From DAOUAJ01 sp034433615 (GTDB taxonomy: Bacteria > Chloroflexota > Anaerolineae > DUEN01), in NCBI GenBank assembly GCA_034433615.1, contig DAOUAJ010000194.1, positions 1 to 13,496 on the forward strand: 13,496 nt of DNA. The letters run 5' to 3'. The translations under genes and the position numbers were made by a program. Shown here one piece after another: positions 1 to 6,743 of the stretch. A model generated the notes under the pieces. The model was not told the DNA's origin, ran no database searches, and saw only the letters and a list, made by a program, of their open reading frames with translations. The stretch's first letter is position 1. Every line of letters starts with the position of its first letter.

Positions 1-2
1 AG

Positions 3-2204
3 CAGGTGCTCAGTGGGGAGCCTCTGGAAAGCATCAGGGGGGTCGGACAGGCCATCGAATACCGCATGACACGGCGGGACGGACAGATCGTCTGGGTCCA
101 GACCAGAGCCTGGCCCATCAGAGATGCTCAGGGGAAGATTGTCGGCTTCAGCGGGATCACGCGCGAGGTCACCGAGCGCAGGCAGGCGGAAGAGGCGCTG
201 CGACAAAGTGAAGAGCAGTTCCGGAAGGTGACTGAGGGTGCCCTGGTCGGGGTGTATATCATTCAAGATGGCAAGTTTCGCTATGTCAACCCTGCCTTGT
301 CACAAATGTTCAAGTATGCGCCCAATGAGATCATAGACCGATTGGGGCCGCTGGAGCTGACCCATCCCGATGACCGGGTCACAGTCGCCGAGAACATCCG
401 TCGCCGCCTGCAAGGCGAGGTGGAATCAATACACTATACGTTTCGTGGACTTTGTAAAGATGGCGCGGTGATCCATTGTGAAGTGCTGGGGGCACGGAGT
501 GAATACCAGGGCCGCCCAGCCATCATTGGCACAATCCTGAACATCACCGAGCGGATGCGGACTGAACAGGCGCTGCGCGAGAGCGAGGAGCGATTCGCCC
601 TGGCCGTGCAAGGCGCGAACGATGGGATATGGGACTGGGATCTCAGGACTAATGCGCTCTACTGGTCTCCACGCATGAAGGAGTTGCTCGGATATGCTGA
701 AAATGAGCTCGACGTTGACTTCCATACGTTTGAGTCATTTCTGCACCCTGACGACGTGGAGCCCACAAAGGCAGCCATAGAAGCCCACCTGAGAGAACGA
801 GTGCCCTTCAACGTAGAGCAGCGGTTGCGCACCAAATCGGGCGAGTACCGTTGGTTCAATGCCCGGGGCCAGGCGCTCTGGGATGAGGACGAGCGGCCCA
901 TACGCATGGTCGGTTCCACCACCGACATCACCGAGCGCAAGCGCGCGGAAGAAGCGCTGCGGCTCAGAATGGAGCAATTGACCGCCCTGAGCCGGGCGTC
1001 TCAGGTTGTGACCGCCTCCCTCGATCTCGACCAGGTGCTGGCCGAGATCGTGTCCCTGGCCAGCAAGGTGGTGGCCTCGGATTACGTCAGTGTGGCGCTG
1101 GTGGACGAAGCGGGCCACATGAGCCGGAGCGCCGAAAACCCGCCGGGCATACCGGCCCTGGAGTACCGCGCTCGGGACGAGGGCTTCACCAGTTGGATTG
1201 TCCGCTCGCGTCGGGCGGTAGTCGTGGATGAGATCGGTGAGGATGGTGTCGTGAGCCCCGACCCAGGTGAGGGAGCGCCGCGTACTGCCAATCCATACCT
1301 CGTGGAAGCTGGCGTCAAGTCGTTCGTCGGCCTGCCCCTGATGGTCAGGGATCGCCTGCTGGGCGTGCTCTACCTGCACAGCCTGCGCCCCGGCGCCTTT
1401 CGCGATCAACTGCCTTTGCTGACCACCTTTGCCAACCAGGCGGCTATCGCCATCGAGAACGCCCGGCTGTACTCTTCCTTACGGGAGATCAACGCGCGAC
1501 TGCGGGAAGCGTTGCAGGCCAAGGACGAGATGATCCAAAACGTCTCTCACGAGCTGCGCACCCCGTTGGCCCTCATCCACGGGTATGTTCAATTGATGAA
1601 AGACGGTGTCCTGGGATCGCTGACGGCCGAGCAGGAAGGGGCTGTGAAGGTCATGTACCGGCAAGGGGAACGGCTCGCCTTCATGATAGACCGGCTGCTG
1701 ATGCTGCAGAGGATCGGCTCCGATGTGCTTCAGCGGGTCACCCTGGACCTGGACCTATGGCTGCAGCAGACGGTGCAGCCCTGGGAGGTGCGGGTGGCCG
1801 GGACCGGAATCCAGCTCCGGCTGGAGGTATCCTCCCCCTTGCCCCCCCTCCAGGCAGATCCGAACTTTCTGGGGCACGTCGTCGAGAACCTCTTGGACAA
1901 TGCCGTCAAGTTCAGCCCGGACGGTGGGATGGTGCAGGTTCGCACCTGGGCGGAGAGGGATCAGGTTATCATCGCGGTCTCAGACCAGGGAATTGGCATC
2001 CCGCCGGACAAGGTGGAGCGGGTGTTTGAGCGGTTCTACCAGGTGGATGGAAGCATGAGCCGTCGCTTCGGCGGGATGGGGATCGGGCTGGCGTTGTGCA
2101 AGGCCATCGTAGAGGCGCACGGGGGGTGGATCTGGGTCGAGAGCGAAGGGGAAGGGCGAGGGAGCACGTTCTACGTGGCGTTACCGGCAGAGGCGACACG
2201 GTGA
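3..2204 (+). CDS. Multi-sensor hybrid-input histidine kinase (PAS-PAS-PAS-GAF-HisKA-HATPase_c), 5' end outside window
   Basis: A sensor kinase that autophosphorylates on His and passes phosphate to an unseen response regulator. The frame is open to the left edge, so the N-terminus is missing; numbering here counts the in-frame GTG at 6 as residue 1. Domains in order: end of a PAS/PAC unit (about 1-60, closing with ITREVTERR), a second PAS (about 73-182, closing with LNITER), a third PAS (about 196-315, closing with TTDITERKR), a GAF domain (about 326-490), then the kinase core. The H-box NVSHELRTPLALIHGY places the phospho-accepting His at 515. ATP-binding motifs are complete: N-box LLDNAVKF (N632), G1 box DQGIGIP (D660) and G2 box GGMGIGLALCK (from G689). 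I see no membrane helix in the visible part, so it looks cytoplasmic unless one lies upstream. No receiver domain or response-regulator gene follows. The last codons and the stop lie inside an 8-bp repeat array. Family assignment is secure; the ligand is unknown. Confidence 0.95.
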   Translation, partial: QVLSGEPLESIRGVGQAIEYRMTRRDGQIVWVQTRAWPIRDAQGKIVGFSGITREVTERRQAEEALRQSEEQFRKVTEGALVGVYIIQDGKFRYVNPALSQMFKYAPNEIIDRLGPLELTHPDDRVTVAENIRRRLQGEVESIHYTFRGLCKDGAVIHCEVLGARSEYQGRPAIIGTILNITERMRTEQALRESEERFALAVQGANDGIWDWDLRTNALYWSPRMKELLGYAENELDVDFHTFESFLHPDDVEPTKAAIEAHLRERVPFNVEQRLRTKSGEYRWFNARGQALWDEDERPIRMVGSTTDITERKRAEEALRLRMEQLTALSRASQVVTASLDLDQVLAEIVSLASKVVASDYVSVALVDEAGHMSRSAENPPGIPALEYRARDEGFTSWIVRSRRAVVVDEIGEDGVVSPDPGEGAPRTANPYLVEAGVKSFVGLPLMVRDRLLGVLYLHSLRPGAFRDQLPLLTTFANQAAIAIENARLYSSLREINARLREALQAKDEMIQNVSHELRTPLALIHGYVQLMKDGVLGSLTAEQEGAVKVMYRQGERLAFMIDRLLMLQRIGSDVLQRVTLDLDLWLQQTVQPWEVRVAGTGIQLRLEVSSPLPPLQADPNFLGHVVENLLDNAVKFSPDGGMVQVRTWAERDQVIIAVSDQGIGIPPDKVERVFERFYQVDGSMSRRFGGMGIGLALCKAIVEAHGGWIWVESEGEGRGSTFYVALPAEATR

Positions 2205-2290
2205 GGGGGAGAGGAGGAGAGGGGGAGGCGCGGAGATACGGAGAATCACCGCGTTCCCGCGTCACCGTATCTCCATGTCCCCGCGTCATC
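2195..2290. repeat. 8-bp-period self-complementary repeat array (left array)
   Basis: Twelve consecutive octamers can be parsed without a break in phase. The left half is purine-rich (GACACGGT, GAGGGGGA, GAGGAGGA, GAGGGGGA, GGCGCGGA, GATACGGA); the right half is the complementary type (GAATCACC, GCGTTCCC, GCGTCACC, GTATCTCC, ATGTCCCC, GCGTCATC). The halves can fold back on each other; a perfect 10-bp arm is GGAGATACGG at 2232-2241 with CCGTATCTCC at 2265-2274. The array covers the stop codon of the histidine kinase (2202-2204) and that of the opposing four-helix-bundle gene (2286-2288). As RNA it could form a stem between these convergent genes, but no T-run follows, so a terminator role is only a guess. 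Confidence 0.8.
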
Positions 2291-2663
2291 TGATCGTCCA
2301 CTGCTCCGGGTGGGTCATCATGTTAACCAGTTTACCCAGAATATGGTCATACGCGGCCTCGAGTTCATCGGCAAGGGTGGAATCGAGATAGCCGCATTTG
2401 ATAGCCAACTCAAGCCAGACCTGTGTTTCAGCAGCTTCGGCATCGGCGTCGCTCAGTTTGCTCACAAAAGCATTGGGATAGCGCCGCTTGCGCCATGCCT
2501 CAGCAATGTTACTGCATACAGAGCGGGAGGAACGGCGGATCTGATCGGTGAGTGAGTATTTCTCTTCTGTTGGGAAACGTTTGCTGAGTTCAAAGATACG
2601 CATGGCCGACCCTATCGCCAGTTGATATACGTCCAGCTCCCGAAAATGCCGGATATTCGACAT
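2286..2663 (-). CDS. Four helix bundle protein (23S rRNA intervening-sequence-protein family, S23/bAvd-like)
   Basis: A 125-residue protein of the S23 / four-helix-bundle family (PF05635 type), which typically runs 110-130 residues. Visible family features are the N-terminal stretch HFRELDVYQLAIGSAMRIFE, then LSKRFPTEEKYSLTDQIRRSSRSVCSN, IAEAWRKR, and a Glu/Ala-rich third helix (DADAEAAETQVWLELA) followed by a last helix ending KLVNMMTHP. Members form small helical bundles; some are encoded inside 23S rRNA intervening sequences, and the accessory protein bAvd of diversity-generating retroelements shares the fold, but most stand-alone copies have no known function. The start at 2663 was preferred over 2717 because GAGGAGG lies 5 nt upstream and the family homology begins right after it. 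The gene is monocistronic, converges on the kinase, and is divergent from the GIY-YIG gene. It is flanked on both sides by octamer arrays, which suggests it may have arrived as a cassette. No rRNA, reverse transcriptase or variable repeat is nearby. Confidence 0.9.
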   Translation of the reverse strand: MSNIRHFRELDVYQLAIGSAMRIFELSKRFPTEEKYSLTDQIRRSSRSVCSNIAEAWRKRRYPNAFVSKLSDADAEAAETQVWLELAIKCGYLDSTLADELEAAYDHILGKLVNMMTHPEQWTIR

Positions 2664-2681
2664 GGACGCCTCCTCGTTCAC

Positions 2682-2817
2682 GATACGGAGATGGTATGAC
2701 ACAATGGACCCTCGCATTTCTCACTCACCGCATACTCGCGTCCCTGCGTCCCCGCGTTCCCCTGTCTCCGCGTCCCCGCGTCCCCGCGTCTCCCCATCCC
2801 CCTGTCCCCCCGCGCCC
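2682..2817. repeat. 8-bp-period repeat array (right array)
   Basis: An octamer register runs from 2682 (GATACGGA, GATGGTAT, GACACAAT, ...) through CACTCACC and GCATACTC into a clear tandem run from 2738: GCGTCCCT, GCGTCCCC, GCGTTCCC, CTGTCTCC, GCGTCCCC, GCGTCCCC, GCGTCTCC, CCATCCCC, CTGTCCCC, CCGCGCCC. The consensus is close to GCGTCCCC. It shares units with the left array, including the 10-bp direct repeat GATACGGAGA (2235-2244 and 2682-2691) and GCGTTCCC. The part before 2738 is degenerate and its assignment is less certain. The array contains the start codon and first 38 codons of the downstream GIY-YIG gene. Confidence 0.75.
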
Positions 2818-3207
2818 GGCACCTACGCGCTGCTGATCCGGGTCGCCGAGCCCATCGAGATCACGCCCGGCCGGCTGGGTACGTTCCAACTCGACAGTGG
2901 GTGGTATGTGTACGTCGGCAGCGCCCTCGGCCCCGGCGGGCTGGCGGCGCGGGTGGGGCGTCACCTGCGGCCGGCCGGCGAGAAGCGACCCTGCTGGCAC
3001 ATTGACTATCTGACCGCGCAGGTCTCCGTGTCGCAAGTCGTGTGGGTAGTAGGGGACGAACGGAGAGAGTGCCAGTGGGCCAGGTGGCTGTTGGCGCTGC
3101 CGGGGGCGAGCGCGCCCATCCCCGGCTTTGGCGCATCAGATTGCGATTGCCCTGCTCACCTGATCCGGCTGGCAGACGCAGCGGCCGCAGTCCTGGCCAC
3201 CTCGTAG
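2704..3207 (+). CDS. DUF123 / GIY-YIG nuclease family protein
   Basis: A 167-residue protein whose core (from G39) matches the DUF123 branch of the GIY-YIG fold. Visible motifs: GTYALLIRV at the first strand, RLGTFQLDSGWYVYVGSALG (residues 57-75) corresponding to the GIY...YVG nuclease signature with Y68, Y70 and G72, then LAARVGRHLR, a WHIDYL motif, ECQWAR with the conserved Glu, and the C-terminal GASDCDCPAHL, whose close Cys pair may bind metal. GIY-YIG enzymes cut DNA or RNA, but DUF123 proteins have no established substrate; some archaeal homologues are linked to endonuclease V. Residues 1-38 are Ser/Pro/Arg-rich and encoded by the octamer array. No ATG, GTG or TTG occurs in frame between 2704 and the core, so either this extension is translated or the original start was displaced. 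An ATG at 2662 in the same frame is possible but lacks a ribosome site. The RBS for 2704 is poor (GGAG 13 nt upstream). The core is confident; the start is not. Confidence 0.82.
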   Translation: MDPRISHSPHTRVPASPRSPVSASPRPRVSPSPCPPAPGTYALLIRVAEPIEITPGRLGTFQLDSGWYVYVGSALGPGGLAARVGRHLRPAGEKRPCWHIDYLTAQVSVSQVVWVVGDERRECQWARWLLALPGASAPIPGFGASDCDCPAHLIRLADAAAAVLATS

Positions 3208-3307
3208 CTCAGCTATTACAATTGCACATGGCTATTCCCCCCTGCTCCTTTGCCCCTCTGTACCCCCTCACTTCATGCGGGCTTCGAAATCCCTCACCGT
3301 GTCAAGG

Positions 3308-3336
3308 TTGCCTCCCCTTGTCAGGAGTGCTATAAT
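3308..3336 (+). promoter_or_regulatory. Sigma70-type promoter of the metalloenzyme-LCP operon
   Basis: The -35 element TTGCCT (3308-3313) is separated by exactly 17 nt from a perfect -10 TATAAT (3331-3336), which is also preceded by TGC, an extended -10. Transcription would start near 3343, giving a leader of about 29 nt before the ATG at 3372. The rest of the 3208-3371 gap is pyrimidine-rich and shows nothing else I can name. Confidence 0.75.
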
Positions 3337-3371
3337 CTCACTCGTCGTAAAGACAGCATAAGAAGGAGCCC

Positions 3372-4283
3372 ATGACGCGGGTTTGCTTTGTCTTTCTGGA
3401 TGGTGTGGGGTTAGGGCCGGCGGATGTAACCAATCCATTGGCTCGCGCGGACATGCCTACCATTCAATGCGTGCTGAGGCGACCTTTGGTGGATGGCTTC
3501 GCCGTGAAGACCTCGCACCTGCTGTTTCGCCCGATTGATGCCTGCCTGGGAGTGGCGGGCCTGCCCCAAAGCGCCACTGGCCAGACCACTCTCTTCACCG
3601 GCATCAACGCGGCCCAGGCCGTCGGCCGTCACCTCGCCGCGTTCCCCACGACTGCGCTGCGGGAGATCATCGCCAGCCACAGTCTCCTCAAGCGGGTGAC
3701 CGAGATGGGAGGCCGTGCCACCTTCGCCAATGCTTACTCGCCCCAGTATTGGGATCTGGTGAAGGCGCGGCGGCTGCGCCATTCGGCTACCACGTGGGTC
3801 AACATGGCCGCCGACCTGCCGTTCCGTGATTTGCAGGACCTTGCTCACGGCCGGGCCCTTTACTGGGACATCACGCACTGGGTCAAGCGCCAGCGTAATG
3901 GTCACGACATCCCGCTGATCGAGCCAGAAGAGGCCGGATACCGACTGGCCGGCCTGGCCGCTGATCACGATCTGGTATTGTTCGAAAGCTTTTTACCCGA
4001 CATGGTGGGACACCGCCGGCTGGACCTGGCACCGGAAGCGGCGATGACACTGATTGACCGCTTCCTGGCTGGCGTTCTGGCACATCTGCCAGGAGATGCC
4101 ACGCTGTTGTTGACCAGCGATCACGGCAACATCGAGGACGCTCGAAGCAAAGTGCATACCCGTCATCCGGTGCCGCTACTGGCGATCGGGCCCGGTGCGA
4201 TGGCTTTTCAGAACGTCGAAGCCATCACCGACGTGACTCCGGCGATCTTGCGCCTGTTAAATGGGGAGGGCCCAGCCCCATGA
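3372..4283 (+). CDS. Alkaline-phosphatase-superfamily metalloenzyme (phosphoglycerate mutase/phosphopentomutase-like)
   Basis: A 303-residue protein of the superfamily of two-metal phosphotransferases and hydrolases that includes independent phosphoglycerate mutase and phosphopentomutase. Expected metal-site motifs are in order: FLDGVGLG at the N-terminus (D10), QSATGQTT (66-73) at the position of the NSEVGH nucleophile loop, making S67 or T69 the likely nucleophile, FLPDMVGHRR (D210, H214), TSDHGNIED (D250, H251) and HTRHPVPLL (H262). It is much shorter than phosphoglycerate mutase (about 510 residues) and lacks its inserted second domain, so it is more likely a phosphatase or phosphomutase of unknown substrate. 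The start is supported by AAGGAG at 3363-3368 and a strong promoter. It precedes two LCP genes by 52 nt on the same strand, so a role in cell-envelope phosphate or sugar-phosphate chemistry is plausible but inferred from context only. Confidence 0.85.
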   Translation: MTRVCFVFLDGVGLGPADVTNPLARADMPTIQCVLRRPLVDGFAVKTSHLLFRPIDACLGVAGLPQSATGQTTLFTGINAAQAVGRHLAAFPTTALREIIASHSLLKRVTEMGGRATFANAYSPQYWDLVKARRLRHSATTWVNMAADLPFRDLQDLAHGRALYWDITHWVKRQRNGHDIPLIEPEEAGYRLAGLAADHDLVLFESFLPDMVGHRRLDLAPEAAMTLIDRFLAGVLAHLPGDATLLLTSDHGNIEDARSKVHTRHPVPLLAIGPGAMAFQNVEAITDVTPAILRLLNGEGPAP

Positions 4284-4335
4284 CAGAAATTTCCTGCACC
4301 GTCAAGACGTGTCCCTTAAAGCCTTTGGAGAGTCC

Positions 4336-5463
4336 ATGCGTCCACGCCTTGTCGCTGCACTCGTCATCACCTGCATCGCGCTGGTGCTGGTAACCTGTTC
4401 TCTGCACAGGAGACAGCCAGCGTCCACTCTTCCGTCAGCTCAAGGATATGGGCGGACGGTGATGGTCTTTCCTGATGAGGTAGGCGTGCCCATGCCATCA
4501 CCATCGCCGTTGCCGTATTTGGTTCGCCCGATCTTACCCACCGTGCCGGCAGAACAGTTGCCAACACCTACGCCCCGGCGTGGCAATCCGCCCACCCCCG
4601 CTCCCAGTATCACCCGTATCCCACGCTCGATGCTGAACACTGAAAACCTGTTGATCCTCGGATCGGACCAGCGCAAGCCTGAGCAGCCGTGGCGGACAGA
4701 TGTCATCATGGTGGTGGCCATTGATCGTGAAAACGAGCGGGTGGGGGTAGTCTCGATCCCGCGCGACCTTTGGGTTAATATTCCTGGGGTGGGATGGGAA
4801 CGCATTAACACGGCCGATTTTTATGGCTCCCTGCGCCAGGATAAAGACAGCAAGCCCGGGAACGGCGTGGAGTTGCTGAAAAAGACGCTGCAACAGAACA
4901 TGGGCATCCCGATCCACCACTACCTGCGGGTGGATTTTGACGTGTTCAAAGGTGCTGTGGATGCATTGGGGGGTATTACGGTGACTGTTGACTGCCCGCT
5001 GTGGGATCCGATCTGGAACAAGCCAGGGCAGCGGGGACGGCTGGAACCAGGCGAGTATTTCATGAGCGGTGACGATGCCCTCAGGTTCGTTCGCGCACGG
5101 CATACCGGCGGAGACCTGGATCGGGCCCGGCGACAGCAGCGTGTATTGCTGGCCATACGCGACCGGGCCTTAGAGATCAACCTGTGGCCGCGCATTCCGG
5201 CGCTCTATCGCGAGTTTCACGATAAAGTGCTCACTGACCTTGGCCCTTTGGAGATGATCGAATTGGTGCGCCTGGGGCTGCGCCTGCAGTCGGAAAACAT
5301 TCATGGATTCGTCATCGGCCGGCCGATGGTGCGGGATTGGATCACTGGCGGCGGCGCGATGGTGTTGGTGCCCGACTACCAGCAAATCCGAAGAGCACTT
5401 GACGGGTTGTTCGATTCTCCTCCCCTTTCAGAGACCAATGACCACACCGGACACTGTCCTTGA
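4336..5463 (+). CDS. LytR-CpsA-Psr (LCP) family glycopolymer transferase, copy 1
   Basis: A 375-residue membrane-anchored extracytoplasmic protein. LCP enzymes transfer undecaprenyl-pyrophosphate-linked glycopolymers to the cell wall. Residues 5-21 form a signal-anchor helix (LVAALVITCIALVLVTC). A Pro/Thr-rich linker follows (to about 97), then the LCP domain: ILGSDQR (D111, R113), RTDVIM (R120, D122), SIPRDLW (R143, D144), RINTAD (156-161), VDALGGITVTVD, and RHTGGDLDRARRQQ ending at Q268, the motif that contacts the pyrophosphate and Mg. All the conserved Asp and Arg positions I know for the family are present. The start at 4336 was chosen because GGAG sits 5 nt upstream and the membrane helix follows at once; a longer frame from 4261 overlaps the upstream gene and would put about 25 polar residues before it. 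It is 6 nt from a paralogue. Old annotations call this family LytR transcriptional regulators, which is misleading. Confidence 0.93.
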   Translation: MRPRLVAALVITCIALVLVTCSLHRRQPASTLPSAQGYGRTVMVFPDEVGVPMPSPSPLPYLVRPILPTVPAEQLPTPTPRRGNPPTPAPSITRIPRSMLNTENLLILGSDQRKPEQPWRTDVIMVVAIDRENERVGVVSIPRDLWVNIPGVGWERINTADFYGSLRQDKDSKPGNGVELLKKTLQQNMGIPIHHYLRVDFDVFKGAVDALGGITVTVDCPLWDPIWNKPGQRGRLEPGEYFMSGDDALRFVRARHTGGDLDRARRQQRVLLAIRDRALEINLWPRIPALYREFHDKVLTDLGPLEMIELVRLGLRLQSENIHGFVIGRPMVRDWITGGGAMVLVPDYQQIRRALDGLFDSPPLSETNDHTGHCP

Positions 5464-5469
5464 GGCCTT

Positions 5470-6594
5470 ATGAACATCCTTCGGTTCCCTTTCATCGGCT
5501 TGACAACAACCGTCCTGGTCCTCCTATTCATGGTTGCCTGTGCCTTGTGGCCGTCTGCTCCGCCCATCCTGCCGCAACTGCAACCCACGGCATCACCCAC
5601 AAGTCCACCGCGTCCCATCCCGCGCGGGTTGGCACCGGTTCCCACGCCCACCCCACAGCCGTGGACGCAGACCGACAACTATCTCATCCTGGGTATAGAT
5701 GAACGACCCGGGGATCAGAACTGGCGAACCGATACCATCATGGTAGCGGCTATAGATTGGGAGTGGCCCCGGGTGGGAATCGTCAGTATCCCCCGTGATC
5801 TGTATGTAGACATCCCCGGGAAGGGCGAGGCACGGATTAACACCGCTGATTTCTTCGGTGAGAGCAGCAAGTACCCCGGCGGTGGGCCCGCTTTGCTGCG
5901 CCGCGTCATCACACAGACGTTGGGCATCGACGCGCCGCACTATGTGCGCATCAACATGCAGGAATTCGTGAACCTTGTGGACGCCTTGGGGGGGGTCACG
6001 GTAACATTGGACTGCCCGTTGTATGAGGCTGCACCGGTCATTGATTCCGATGAACTGTTCGAATGGTCGTTGCCGGCAGGGGATGTCTGGCTAAATGGTA
6101 TTAACGCACTGCGATTCGCCACCTTCCGCTACTATTCTAGCGACTTCGATCGGGCGCGCCGGCAACAGATGCTATTGTGGGCGCTGCGCGAACGCGCATT
6201 GCAGGTTAACGCTATCTCGCGCCTACCGGAGCTGTGGGTGGCTTTTCAGAAGACCATCCAGACCAACCTGGGGTTGCGTGACATCCTGTTGTTGGCCCAA
6301 CTGGCTGTTCGACTCAAGCCAGAAGACGTGCACGGTCTGACGTTTGACTTCTCACTGGTCGAATCATTTACGACAGAACAGGGGGGGCGCGTGCTCCGAG
6401 TGCGTGATCCCGAGGCTCTGAAATCCTGGATAAACGGTGTATTCGAGGCTCGTCCGGTATGGGAGAGCCCTTACCCCCGGGGGCAGTGCCCTTCGCGGCC
6501 GACACCCCCGACTGCCACGCCTACCGTAGAAGGAGAGGGGGCGCCTGCGGCCGAGGGAGAATCAACGCCTGTTCCGGCAGGGGGAGGTTCGTGA
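5470..6594 (+). CDS. LytR-CpsA-Psr (LCP) family glycopolymer transferase, copy 2
   Basis: A 374-residue tandem paralogue of the preceding gene, starting 6 nt after its stop with GAGG overlapping that stop. The N-terminus is a hydrophobic segment (about 9-25) ending MVAC, close to a lipobox, so it could be a lipoprotein or a simple signal anchor. After a short Pro/Thr linker the LCP domain shows ILGIDER (D77, R79), RTDTIM (R86, D88), SIPRDLY (R109, D110), RINTADFF, VDALGGVTVTLD and YYSSDFDRARRQQ (221-233). The last motif has Ser in place of the usual Gly before Asp. Both copies end the domain with a Cys-Pro (HTGHCP and RGQCPS), suggesting a shared C-terminal feature. This copy has an extra Pro/Glu/Gly/Thr-rich tail of about 30 residues. 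The pair probably arose by duplication and may act on different glycopolymers or acceptors; this is inference. No terminator is obvious after 6594. Confidence 0.93.
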   Translation: MNILRFPFIGLTTTVLVLLFMVACALWPSAPPILPQLQPTASPTSPPRPIPRGLAPVPTPTPQPWTQTDNYLILGIDERPGDQNWRTDTIMVAAIDWEWPRVGIVSIPRDLYVDIPGKGEARINTADFFGESSKYPGGGPALLRRVITQTLGIDAPHYVRINMQEFVNLVDALGGVTVTLDCPLYEAAPVIDSDELFEWSLPAGDVWLNGINALRFATFRYYSSDFDRARRQQMLLWALRERALQVNAISRLPELWVAFQKTIQTNLGLRDILLLAQLAVRLKPEDVHGLTFDFSLVESFTTEQGGRVLRVRDPEALKSWINGVFEARPVWESPYPRGQCPSRPTPPTATPTVEGEGAPAAEGESTPVPAGGGS

Positions 6595-6636
6595 GGATCC
6601 CGGTGGCCCGACTTAGATTGCGTTAGAAGTGAGCAA

Positions 6637-6666
6637 TTGCTGATCTGAGGTACGCTGTGCTATACT
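6637..6666 (+). promoter_or_regulatory. Candidate promoter upstream of the archaemetzincin-like gene
   Basis: TATACT at 6661-6666 is preceded by TGC, giving the same extended -10 context as the promoter at 3308. A weak -35, TTGCTG, lies at 6637-6642 with an 18-nt spacer. The leader before the ATG at 6744 would be about 70 nt. Plausible by sequence only. Confidence 0.45.
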
Positions 6667-6743
6667 CTTTTTGCCGGGTCAGAAACCTTGATCCCTCCAA
6701 AAGCCGAGCCGATGCGAAAAACTGCCTGTGCGAGGGTGCAAAG

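Noticed and set aside
735..1409. Long minus-strand open frame (224 codons) inside the first kinase gene
   Set aside because: It lies opposite a well-supported PAS/GAF coding region, shows no recognisable domain, and reads as the complement of G+C-rich codons.
2286..2663. Diversity-generating retroelement, because the four-helix-bundle protein resembles bAvd
   Set aside because: No reverse transcriptase, template repeat or variable repeat is present in the window.
2738..2817. Reading the repeat array as a CRISPR
   Set aside because: Units are 8 bp with no spacers and no cas genes nearby; it is a simple short-period array.
3411..3968. Minus-strand open frame of 185 codons opposite the metalloenzyme
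   Set aside because: The plus frame has an intact motif set, a promoter and an RBS; the antisense frame has neither motif nor RBS.
4261..4335. Longer LCP copy 1 starting at 4261, overlapping the metalloenzyme gene
   Set aside because: It would place about 25 polar residues before the signal anchor and lacks an RBS; the ATG at 4336 fits better.
4534..5103. Minus-strand open frame of 189 codons opposite LCP copy 1
   Set aside because: No family features; the plus frame contains all LCP motifs.
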